Source of the DNA: Desmodesmus armatus
Taxonomy: Eukaryota > Chlorophyta > Chlorophyceae > Sphaeropleales > Scenedesmaceae
Direction: 5' to 3'
Assembly: GCA_007449985.2 (NCBI GenBank)
Contig: VIIQ02000227.1
Span: 1-64,000, forward strand
Length of the DNA: 64,000 nt
Made by a program: the position numbers and the translations under genes. The notes under the pieces are model-generated. The model was not told where the DNA came from, did no database searches, and saw only the letters and a program-made list of their open reading frames with translations. Each line of letters starts with the position of its first letter. Positions within the stretch are counted from its first letter, which is position 1. This document shows, one piece after another, positions 12,599 through 23,500 of the stretch.

Positions 12599-13035
12599 GG
12601 TTGCAAGCCCGTGCTGTTGACCTTGTTGGTGCCAGCTGCTGCAGCCTGGCCCCTACCGCAGCAAATCAGGAGTGGCTCGACAGGGGGGCGCAACAGGCGG
12701 TATGAGGGTGAGTAGACACCAACAGCATGCTGCACAGTGACAGTGTGTGGGCTGGGGGAAGGGGAGGCGCTTGTCAGCTGTTAGCAGTGCACTGTTTGGT
12801 CCTGGAAAGTGGTCAGGGGCTGCGACGCTGGGCTGGGTTGAAGCAGTTGTTTGAGCAGCATCAGCATCAGCAGCAGCAGCAGCAGCAGCAGCTGGGAATT
12901 GTCAACCTTCCCACATCATCCAATATGCACCCCCACCTGCCATGCTTTTCAACCTGGGACCTTCAGGCTGCTCCTGTCCCTGCGGGTGCTGCTGCTGCTT
13001 CTGCTTCTGCTGTTGCGCTGCTGCTGCTCCTGTAG
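11421..13035 (+). CDS. Unrecognised multi-exon gene, 5' part uncertain
   Basis: Exon-like segments with good borders are: about 11421-11490 (ending LLHMLLFATKQ before GTACCC); 11631-11857 (VPCWLRDRGGHN onward, ending before GTAAGG); 12481-12699 (MHMVDCLCRMLLSNP, then a poly-Leu run coded by CTG repeats, ending before GTATGA); and 12778-13035 (LLAVHCLVLESGQG, then poly-Gln, stop TAG). The last two join in phase 0. Between 11857 and 12481 an exon near 12310-12410 is likely (KCQHHVAAASQQLSAAVEF). The helical, Leu/Ala-rich segments suggest a repeat-built helical protein, but I do not recognise a family, and the start codon is not identified. The poly-Leu tract could form a membrane helix or simply reflect repeat expansion. 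Confidence 0.35.
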
Positions 13036-14458
13036 ATTTCAAGTCCTGGACTGCTGCACTTCTCTGGATCCTCATCAGCACAGCACAGCACAGCATGGCA
13101 TGACATGGCATGTGTTGCTGCAACTTGCTGGCAGCAGATCATGTGCAGCAGGTATGTGCGTGTGCAAGACACTGAGCTGTGGGTGTAGGGGGCACCCAGT
13201 GAGGGAGGAGGCGGCTACCTTCGAACAAGTTGCGTGGTTGTGTGTCAAAATAAAGGCCTGACTGGCATGTACCAACAGCGTCATGAGTTCAGGTCCCCAT
13301 CTCAACCCTTGCGTCTGATCTGCAAGCCTGTATGCAACAACCTCCGTGTGGCTGGCACCACACTGATACTGTGCTGATCCTCAAACATGCCTGCAGGGTG
13401 GTTGTGTCAACTTGCTGGAGCTCTGAAAGGGCAGCAAGTGGGTGAGCCACCTGCACCAGCATCCAGCAGGGTCACATGCAGCCACTTCGGCGCTGGCAGA
13501 AGACCAGCTGCATGTTGCGAAAGGAGGACAGGGTTTAGGGTTTAGGGATGCAGTGGTTGAATTGTCACTGATAATTGAGTTGGCAATAGCTTTGAATTGA
13601 AGTCCTGAGCTTCATAGCTGCAGGTGTGGTTGTGTTGTCACAGCCAGTGTGGTCTTGTGTTGTTGACCTGTTGCGCTTAGACATGCAGCACCTGACGCGC
13701 TGTAGGGTCGGCTGTGCGCAACACATATGTTTCACGTGTGCCTTGCTGTTGCTGATCTGCACTGATGCGCCATGCTGCTTGCTGTGGGCCTTAACTTTGA
13801 CCTTCCAGTGGGGCTGTGGGGCTGGGCATATGGCATGCCTGTCGTCTGGAGATATGTTCCTGCCTTTTTGATCTACCCACTTCATATTGTGTGGAGAGTA
13901 CCGCCCAGCTGTGATAGTACCCAGTTGTAACAACCTCCCTACCATGCTGATAGTCTCTTGCAGGCCCAGCAGGCAAGCTACATGTATGCTGGAGTGGCAT
14001 ACAACAGTCACTGAGTGCCGCTGCCACCTTGTTTTGAAACTTTTGTTTGAAATGTGAGCGGCAAAGTTGATGATTTGTGTGCATCAGATGCTGCAAAGCC
14101 TTGGGCAGACATGGCCTGTGTGTGTGTGTGGCACTTCAAACCGGACCTGTTTGGCCGACCAGCACAGGCTGCACCCGCTCTGCAGGCGTTAAAACCTATT
14201 GTTTGCAAGCCAGTGCAAAGTCCGTCAAGAGCTCGGACAAGCGCTGGGGATACCAGGTGGTTGGGTGGTTGGGTCACCAGAAACCTTGGAGGGTATGGGA
14301 ACTCAGCGCTGCATTTAGATACCAGCACAGTAACATTAAGAACCACCATACTGTTGCTTTATGCTTCTTTGTAACCCAGCTCACGGCTCTTTTCTGCTGT
14401 CAAGTTCTGGTGCTCTCCAGCTGCCCCTAGGGGCCAAAGGCTACCTGGCAAAGACGTA
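13036..14458. other. Intergenic region
   Basis: No gene is supported. Both strands contain open frames of 70-150 codons without recognisable domains. A short interstitial telomere-like motif lies at 13529-13545. The end of this region should contain the promoter and 5' UTR of the coiled-coil gene that starts at 14459. Confidence 0.45.
13529..13545 (+). repeat. Short TTTAGGG telomere-like motif
   Basis: The sequence GGGTTTAGGGTTTAGGG matches a little over two units of the plant-type telomere repeat. It is too short to mark a telomere fusion with confidence. Confidence 0.5.
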
Positions 14459-17400
14459 ATGGACGATATGCGGTGTTTTGCTTGGCTTGCAATTTTCTTG
14501 GAGCTGTTCTGCTGCGGTTTGGCTGCCGCTGGAGGCTGGATGTTGGGCGACCCAGATAAGGGCCCATGGGCAGTGGTCATCGGGGCTGCTACGTTCACCG
14601 TGATACTGATGATGGAAAAACTGCTCACGGACTTCCAGGTAGGGCGAGCCCGCATGGAGTGTTGTTGACGGGTCAACAGCAGCACAGCAGTACAGCGCGA
14701 ATGCAGCGAGACTGGGCAAATTAGAAGCCGCGTTCAGTTTCAGAGACTGTCCGAAGTACGTTTGTAGCGCTGGACCTGCCGTCAAAGCTTTCCTGAACAA
14801 CCACTCTCGTTCAATCGGCAAAGATAGAAAGGATAGAAAGGCACAGGTTCAGCAGTGCTTGCAGCCAAACAACCATCAAATGAACCTGAGTCACCCAAAC
14901 CAGTTCACCGGCCCTGCTCTCATCTTGTCGTGACTTGCCCTCAGCCAAGATCCTACTGCTGCCGCTGCTGCTGCTTTCCCATCCTGCCTATGCTTGCAGC
15001 TGCGAGAGTCGAAAAACACCGCCAAGCAACGTGATAACCTTATCACCTGCATCAGGTGCGTCCAAGGCAGTAAATCGCTATCAACCAGTGCTGGACTAGG
15101 CACAGTGGGACGCTGAGCATGGCAACACTGAGATTGCTTGGCACATGCCCTGCATGCACAGCTACGCACTGCTTGTAACTCCTTTGAGTCATCACCAGCA
15201 GTGTGTATACGCAGCATGAATGCTCACGCTGCAGCTGCCCCACCCCTGCAACCTCTCTGACCCGCAGGCAGCAGCATGAGGCAGACCGTGCTCATGTGCT
15301 GGAAGAGAACCATGTGCTGCACCACCAGATGTTTGAACTGCTGTCCACGAATACAGAGCTGTCAATCAGCCTGGAGGTGAGGCGGTGCCTGACTAAGCCC
15401 TCAGCAGCAGCACTGTACAGTCCCTGGTATGCCAGCAAGGATTGTGGCGGTCCAGCAGCCGCAGCGGCGCCCAGCCAGCAAGCTATCTAGCCGTCTATTG
15501 AGGGTTGTCACGTGAAGCCATGCTCAAGTACGCACACTGCTCATCCTCACCCTCTGTTATCTGCTGTGTGCCGCTGTCCCGTCCTGCAGGGCGTTGAGAA
15601 GCAGCTCTCCTGGTCACGCACCCACCGCGGTACGATCGAGGCCCGCAGCACAGCGCAGCAGCACGAGATCAACTCCCTGACTGCACAGGTGGCAGCGCTG
15701 CAGGCGCGCCTGGATCCCCTTGACCAGCACCTGGCCAGCAGCGGCTGCAGCACGTTTGATGACTTCCTCATCAAGATCGAGCGGGAGCGCAGCAGCATGC
15801 ACAACCAGCTGGAGCGCAAGGGCGCTGCCAACTCCCTGCTGTTCCGCCTGTGGAGGTCCAGCCGTGCACAGTGAGAGGGCGCTGTGTGTCCTTGCCTTGC
15901 GCATCATGTCCGTGCCTGCATGCGTGCCTGTGGACATTCAGTGTGTGCTGACCCTGAATGCTTTTGTGTGCGCATGGCTGATGTGCACAGCTGCAGCATG
16001 GCATGCAGGACAACCAATCTATGGGCGCCATCAAGCTACAGCTTGCATGCAAGCGCGCACATGCAGGCATGATTTCCATGGCTGTAGCAGTGATGCATGC
16101 GGCAACTGACAGCCCTCTGCAGGAAGCTCAACCACTGTGCGCGCGGCATCCAAACCATCTGTGTGCACCATTGACGCGTGTGTGTTGTCACTGCTGTGTG
16201 CTGTCTCCTTCTGCTGCTGCAGGCTGGCTGCCAGCAATGCGCGCCATGCCAGCACAGTTGTCCTGCAGCTGGAGACCTCAGCACAGCTTGCACAGGTGCA
16301 GGACGCGCTGCAGCAGGAGCATGCAGCAAACAAGTCGATGCAGATCGAGCTGCAGCAGGGGCGCGCAGCCAAAGAGTCAGCACAGGGCGAGCTGCTGCAG
16401 GAGCGCGCAGGCAAGCTGACAGTGCAGGGCGAACTGGTGCAGGAGCGCGCAGCAAAGCAGTCAGCACAGACCGAGCAGGAGCGCACAGACAAGCAAGGCG
16501 CACAGCAGGTCATGCTGCAGCAGGAGGTCACTGTCACACAGGCCTCCATCAAGCAGCAGCAGCTGGGCACCGCAGCCATAGTCTCACTCACCAAGGAGCT
16601 GCGTAATCTCCAACGCATGATGAAGATCACCAGCTGTGCCAGCAAAAGCAGGATCAGCCACCTGGAGGGCGAGGTCAGCTTGCACTACAAAAAGGCACAG
16701 ATCCGGCAGGGGCTGCGCAGCTGTGAGGCTGAGGCTGCCAGCTGCACCGCACTCATGGCGACGATGAGGGCCGCACACACCCCAGAGGCCGAATCCTGCA
16801 GCACCACTCAGCAGCAGCACGCCCCGCAGCAACAGCAGCAGCCAGCAGCAGCTCTGGAGGTGTCACCGCAACAGGATGCTGCCCTGACAGTGGAGAAGGC
16901 ATCTTTCCTACTGGCCGCCTGTTTTGCCAAGAAGCCACAGCAGCAGCAGGACACAGCCGCAGCTGCCGACTGTGACACCCCACCACAGCAGCAGCAGCAG
17001 CTGGGAGCAGGGGCCCCGCAGACCAGCACACTACAGCAGGATGCCGCCCTTACAACGCAGAAGGCCTCCTTCCTGCTGGGCGCCTGCTTTGCCAAGAAGC
17101 CACAGCAGCAGCAACAGCAGCAGGCCGATGATGCCTGTGACACAAGCACAATCGGGCCTTCAGACCAGCAGAAGGACCACCAGCAGCAGCAGCAGGCGAT
17201 TGAGTCCTGGGTGGGCTGGCAGCAGGTGGTGTCAGCGGGTGCCCTGCCGCAGCTGCAGGTGGCCTACCTGGCCGTGCAGCAGCAGCACTGGCAGCTCGGC
17301 TCAGCCGGCTATGCTTCTATGGAGGCCAGGCAGCGGCTCCTGCAGGGGTCTGTGGACAGCCTCAGCGGCGGTATGTTTGGGCTGAAGCAGCAGGTCAAGC

Positions 17401-18838
17401 AGACGCAGAGCAAGCTGCAATCTGCGGAGGCCTCCCTCAAGCGGCGCAGCGCTCGGCACGACGAGCTGCTGCAGAGGTTCAGCAAGCAGCGCCAGCAGCG
17501 AAAGCAGCTGCAGGAGCAGCTCGTGTCCTCAGAGGCCTCCCTGAAGCAGCTCAGCACTCAGCACAAGGCCCTGCTGCAGCAGCACAGACAGCTGCACAGC
17601 AGCACTGCTGCCCAGGATGCAGCAGAGAAGCAGATGCTGCAGCAGCTGGCAGCAGCACAGGCGCAGGTGTCCTCCATGCAGCAGCTTCCAAACTACTCCA
17701 TGCAGCTGCTGACCCAGCACACAGAGCTCAGCAGCAAGTATGCCTGCTCGAAAGGAAGCTTCAGCTGTGTGCTGCGCCAGCTGAAGGCCAGCACAAGTGC
17801 CAAGGAGCAGCAGCAGCAGCAGCTGGCAGCAGCGCAGGCGCAGGTGTCCTCCATGCAGCAGCTGCCAAAGTTCCTGGGGCAGCTAATGACCCAGCACAGA
17901 CAGCTCAGCAGCAAGTACACTGTGCTGAAGGGCAGCTTCAGCTGCCTGTTGCGCCAGCTGAAGGCCAGCACAAGTGCCAAGGAGCAGCTGATGCAACTGC
18001 AGGACCAGCAGCAGCAGGAGCTTGCAGCGGCACAGACAGAGACGGCAGCGGCACAGAGTCAGGTGTCGGGGCTGCAGGGTGAGATGGAGGAGCTGCAGGC
18101 GCAGCATGGCGAGCTGCTGGCCTGCCTGGGCGAGGAGGTGGAGGGGCGGCGGATGGAGGAGGAGGCACGGCAGATGGAGGTGCGAAAATGGTGGACAGTG
18201 CAGGGTGCTTCTACATGCTGTGCTGTTGGGGCGGGGTTGGATGCAAGAAGTGTATGCAGAGGGGGTGCAGAGAGGGAGGGATGAGTTCAGGTCAAGTGGC
18301 ATGGGGAGACGGAGGGGGAGGCGTGGTATAACTTGGAAGCAGGGTTGATGCTGGGTTTTGGCGGGATGACTTGGTTGCCTGTGACGGTCATTGTGTGCTG
18401 GGAGTGAGCTCATTTGAATAACTTGTTGCATGGGCTGCTGATCTGTCAACTTGAAAGGCATGCATGCTCCAGTTGAGGGCCTCACTATCTTGCCTTACTG
18501 CAAACCACTTTCATGCGTGACATATCTTGCTGACTGGAGTACACGTGTTGCTGCGTGCTGTGCTGTGCTGTGCTGTGCTGTGCTGTGCTGTGCTGTGCTG
18601 TGCTGTGCTGTGCTGTGTGCAGGCTGAGCAGATGCAGGGTCTGCAGCAGCGGCTGGCGGCCCAGGCAGCGGCACTGAACGAGGAGCTCGGAAACAGCAGC
18701 TACCTGGCATCGCAGGTTGAGCTGCTGCAGGCCTTTGTGGCAGAACTGCAGCTGGCAGCGGGTGCTGAGCAGGACTGTGTGGACGAGGGCGAGGAGGTGG
18801 AGGGCCTCCTGACTGGGTCAGCGCTGCTTGTGTGCTGA
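14459..18838 (+). CDS. Membrane-anchored Gln-rich coiled-coil protein (932 aa)
   Basis: Six exons join with matching phases: 14459-14638, 15000-15055, 15268-15376, 15590-15870, 16223-18179 and 18623-18838. The total is 2799 nt, i.e. 932 residues plus TGA. Exon 1 encodes two hydrophobic segments (about residues 6-26 and 37-53) separated by a short GDPDKGP turn, suggesting a hairpin membrane anchor. Everything after that is charged and helical: Glu/Lys/Gln-rich heptad-like sequence, poly-Gln interruptions, a repeated KASFLLAACFAKKP / KASFLLGACFAKKP unit, and two repeats of about 70 residues around QLAAAQAQVSSMQQLP with SSKYxxxKGSFSC. A structural or tethering role at a membrane is inferred; no catalytic motif is present. 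The splice from 15870 to 16223 is favoured over including a possible exon at 16123, because only the former keeps the frame open. The last exon follows a TGCTG microsatellite and its final codons form the first unit of the downstream minisatellite. Confidence 0.75.
18556..18617 (+). repeat. TGCTG pentanucleotide microsatellite
   Basis: About twelve TGCTG units in a row, ending just before the TGTGCAG acceptor of the last coiled-coil exon, so it forms part of the 3' end of that intron. Confidence 0.9.
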
Positions 18839-19650
18839 GCAGCGGACACGGGGTGCCGACAGCAGCAGGCCTACAGAACAGAACTGCTTGGGCAGCCGGC
18901 AGTGGCAGCCAAGCAGGACTGTGTGGGCGGGACGGGGAAGTGGAGGGGCCAGGGCTGCTTGTGTGCTAAGCAGCCAGGTGTTGACACGTCTACAACGGCA
19001 CTGCAGGGGCAGCTGGTAGCGGCAGCCGAGCAGGACTGTGTGGGCAAGGGGAAGTGGGAGGGCCAGCGCTGCTTGTGTGCTGGGCAGCTGAGGGTGACGG
19101 CAGCAGCAGGCCTACAGAACGGAACTGCTTGGGCAGCTGAGAGCGGCAGCCGAGCAGGACTGTGTGGGCGAGGACGGGAAGTGGCGGGGTCAGGGCTACT
19201 TTTGTGCTGAGCAGCTCTGGGTGACGACAGCAGCTCTGGGTGACGGCAGCAGCAGGCCTACAGAACGGAACTGCTTGGGCAGCTGAGAGCGGCAGCCGAG
19301 CAGGACTGTGTGGGCGAGGACGGGAAGTGGCGGGGTCAGGGCTGCTTTTGTGCTGAGCAGCTCTGGGTGACGACAGCAGCTCTGGGTGACGGCAGCAGCA
19401 GGCCTACAGAACAGTAATGCTGTGGCAGCTGAGAGCGGCAGCCGGGCAGGACTGTGTGGGCTGGGGCGGGGGAGTGGGAGGGGCCAGGGCTGCTTGTGTG
19501 CTGAGCAGCCCGGGGTGTCGACAGCAGCAGGCCTACGGAATGGAACTGCTTGGGCAGCCAGCAGTGGCAGCCGAGCAGGACTGTGTGGGCCGGGGCGGGG
19601 GAGTGGGAGGGGCCAGGGCTGCTTGTGTGCAACTGCAGGGGTGTGGCTGG
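18760..19650 (+). repeat. Minisatellite, about seven units of roughly 115-150 bp
   Basis: The motif GAGCAGGACTGTGTGGGC (with variants) recurs at about 18766, 18911, 19027, 19148, 19295, 19440 and 19569. Each is followed by a GGCCAGGGCTGCTTGTGTGC-like block and a CAGCAGCAGGCCTACAGAA block. The first unit is coding: it gives the last residues (AEQDCVDEGEEVEGLL...) and the stop codon of the coiled-coil gene. The following units lie beyond the stop. Unit length varies because of internal duplications of a CTCTGGGTGACG block at 19207-19250 and 19360-19395. Confidence 0.85.
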
Positions 19651-20572
19651 CGCCGATAGCTGCTGCTTGCTGTGATGACTCTCTGGGATTCAGAGACAGC
19701 ACTTGTTGCAGTGCAGGCTTGATCCACAGCTGGAGAACAGGGTTGTTGCCTGATTGCAGGATGGCAGAAGGGTGCTGTTGATGTTCCCCTGCTGTTCTTA
19801 AGAAGCGGTGTGTGGCAAGCGCTCATGTGTAACACTACATTGATTGCAACACCAACATCTGTGCACCTATGGGGAAAATTTATGTCAGCAGCTGCACGAG
19901 CTCAGTGCCACTGAGTCAGTGGCAGTCCCTTGATGTGGCAGCAGCAGCAGCAGCAGGATAATCACAGTTATATTGTGAACTGACAAACATGTGCTTTATA
20001 ATCAGTGCTGCATTCATGTGCTCAGCGTCAGGAACCATCTGTGGGGGTCATGGCCTGCAACTGGATGCCTGCAACTGGAGCAGCAGAGTTGCTGGGGTGT
20101 ATGGGCAAACTCAGAACGACACAACGTGTGACAGATTTCCTTAGTGAAACAATATCAATTGCGTGTCTCAGGTGTGTGCCTGGCAACATTCATGTTGGAT
20201 AGTTTGCCATTGTGCCCCAACTTGCGCCTGGCATATGCAGCAGACAGGGCAGCAAGTTTCGCACTTTAAATACTAGCAACAAGTATACCTGAGGGAGATC
20301 AGGACCAGGCTGGTTGATGGAGAGATCGTTGACTGAGACGGATATGATCTGGAGTGCCGCACCAAGGACACAGCAAAGGGGCCTTCACAACGTTGCTGCG
20401 CGTGGCCAGTCCAACTTTCCTCGTGTCAGTCTGGAGGCTCTGACCCTCAAAGCCGTCTCGTCCACACATCGCTTCAGCAGACCCTGGTCTAAACCGCGTT
20501 ACTGAACGATGGTCCAAAGATCCTTCACCGCAGCCCGAGCTGACACCTTTGTTGGACTAAGGTCATGCAATC
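19651..20572. other. Intergenic region and CHLH upstream sequence
   Basis: No gene is supported. It should contain the 3' UTR of the coiled-coil gene and the promoter and 5' UTR of CHLH. A TTTAAATA stretch near 20266-20273 is a possible TATA-like element, about 300 bp before the start codon; this is weak. No light- or circadian-response motif could be assigned by eye. Confidence 0.35.
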
Positions 20573-23500
20573 ATGATTCTCGGAGCAAGTCAACTCGGCC
20601 GTGTGGCCGGCAGCGCTGCAACACAGCAGAGGAGTGCAGTGCAGGGCCTGCCCGTCAGGACCCCCGTCGTTCAGCGCAATGTGACTTGCAACGTCGCAAC
20701 TGGACCTCGTCCAACAGCTGGTGGCACGCCCAAGCCAGTGCAGATCAACCTGCGGGATGAAGGCTTCGATGGTATGTTCCAAGGAGTCGGTGTGGGAGCC
20801 TTGGGGCCGTGGGGCCGCGCACGTGCAACAATTCATTGGGTTCTGTCAGTTTCAGTCGTAGTGTATTGGCCTTATTACAATTGGACCTGGGAAGCACTGC
20901 TGCTGGTGTCACTGCAAGCTGCTGTTGCAGCAGCACAGCACCTCTGAGGGCCACACAACAGTCGCACTCGGTCGTTCACAGTCCCCAAAGCGCAAGTATA
21001 GCAGCAACGTAAAGCAAGTATAGCAGCAACGTAACCAAACAAGGAAGCTTGGGGGCAGGCAGCACCAGCCTGTTGCAGCAGAGAGGTGGTGCAGTGCAGT
21101 GCAGCCCCTAGGCAGCAGCATTCCCCCCACCAGCAGCTGTCAGCCCCCTCCCATGTGCCCCCTGCCCTGCTGCCTCCCTGTCTTTTTATTTTTTCCTCCT
21201 GCAGGCCCCGCCAAGGGTCTGTTCACCAGCACCAACCCTGAGCTGCGCCGCGTTGTCCCTGATGATGTTGCTGGTCGTGTGAAGGTGAAGGTGGTGTACA
21301 CAGTGCTGGAGGCCCAGTACCAGTCAGCACTGTCAGCAGCAGTCAAGGAGATCAACAAGACGAACAAGACGGTGCGAGGGCGCAGCAAACTGTCAGTGAC
21401 TGTCAGGGTTTGGGATGTTTAGGGCAGCAATGCTAGGGGGGGGGGTGTATGGCAGGATTGTGACAGGCAGGATCACGACAGGATTGACAGTGCTTAGGGA
21501 ACTGTAGCAGCGCAGGGGCAGGCGGTTCGATCCCACTTTTTTGCTGAGGGAGGGTTTATGCAGGCCACAGCTCAGCACAGCCTGGCAGATGCAGCAGCAT
21601 GCAGTCTCTGGGATCGGGGCCATGCCATGTGCTGATCGCGCGCAGGGATGGGCAGCAGGAGTGAAACACCAAAGCAGGCAACATGGCAGTAGCAGCCGTA
21701 GTAGTGGCAGCATCAGGCGTCTTGGGCAGGTGCAGCAGCGGTCTTTGGTGCCAGGCAGGGCAGCGCATGGTTCCTGTAGTGCCCAAGTGGTCATGTGGTC
21801 CCTGAGGGCCCAAGCAGCAACAGCCCCCCTACCAGCACTACACCCATATCAGCTAGTGCTCAGGAAGTGCTGCACACTTGTGCATCTAGTTTGCTTGAGC
21901 AGCAGAGTTGGTGCCCAGGGTTGTAGGGTTCAGGAGGGCTGGGGCGGGGCATGCGCAGATTGGCAGGGTCTATCTACATCATCTGGAATCTGTCCTGGTG
22001 GTTGAGGCGTTCCAAGTGAACAGGTCTCAGCATCCAGGCAGTGTCTGGCTGACGTAGACAGACCCTTCCCCCCCCCCCCCCTTATGTGCATGCTGCTGCT
22101 TGTGTACATTTACTCTTCTATTGGTGGGACTGTGGCTCAACTACCCAAACAGCAGCAGCTCGCACAGCAGCAGCTCGCACATTTCAGACCTCACGCATCG
22201 ACACACACACAGGCCAGCCTGCTTGTTCTGCTGTTGCAGCAGTGCACTTCACAGAACGGGTGCAGGCAGACCTGGGGTAGAGGGAGTTGCAGCTTCTAGG
22301 CGGTGTGCAGGTCGTGACAGCACTACGGGCAAGTCTCAGCTGGTGGTGCTTGTCTCAACCTGCACTCGGCAAGGGGAGTGCATGTCATTCGTCACTTGCT
22401 ATGTGTGCATGATATGTACAGACACTCACACCCACCGCGCAGCCTGTGAGCTGTGCCCAGCACAGGCTAGCACAACACAGTCACAGCTTCCACCCACCCA
22501 CCCACCCACCAACAGACATAGTGAGCTGAGCTTGTCGGCTACCTGCTGATGAGTACCATGACAGCTCCCCTCCTCCCCACACCCCCCTGCCCCAACTCGT
22601 CTGTCACTGCTGCGCAATCCTATCCTGACGCCCTGCATCCGTTCTACTCCCCCCCCCCCGCCCCCTCGTGCGCAGGTGTGCTGTGAGATTGTTGGGTTCC
22701 TGCTTGAGGAGCTTCGTGACGTTCTCCCTCACACCCCCAACCCCCAACCATCACCCACACCACATATTCACCCCCATGTGTTTTTGCAACGCATCCCATG
22801 TCTGACGCCATTACCCCCCCCCCCCCCACCCTGTTGCAGGTGTGCTTTGAGCTTGTTGGTTACCTGCTTGAGGAGCTTCGTGACGGCACCAACTTTGAGA
22901 CCTTCAAGCGCGACCTGGAGGATGCAAACGTGTTCATCGGCTCACTCATCTTCATCGAGGAGTTGGCAGAGAAGGTGCGGGGCCTGTTTTGTCTTGTCTT
23001 GTTTTGAGAGGCAGGGTAGGCAGGACTGTGTCAGACTTTTCCCCCACACCACAGCAGCAGCCAGGCAGTTTTTTTGGGTGGGTGGGGGGGGGGGTGCATG
23101 GGCGTGTGTGCTGGCAGGTCAGCACAGGTGACAGGTCAGCAGCTGTTGTGAATGCTAGCAGAGTGGGCTGTTGTCGCCTCCAGGATTGTACTGTCACCAC
23201 ACCACACCAGCAGACAGGCAGCTGAGTCAGCAAACCACCTTCTATCGCACATAGGTTACTTTCAATTTCCTGTTACTGACGCATGCAATGTTTGCTGTTG
23301 CTGTTGCTGCTGCTGCTGATGTTGTGCCTTTCCCCTCCTCAGATTGTTGAGGCTGTGTCTCCCCAGCGTGCCCGCCTGGATGCGTGTGTGATCTTCCCCT
23401 CCATGCCTGCTGTCATGAAGCTGAACAAGCTGGGCACATTCAGCATGGCACAGCTGGGACAGTCAAAGAGCCTCATTGGTGACTTCATCAAGTGAGTGGC

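Noticed and set aside
16123..16162. Extra exon in the coiled-coil gene
   Set aside because: Including it in the phase of exon 4 (ending 15870) breaks the long frame of the next exon, while splicing 15870 directly to 16223 joins perfectly.
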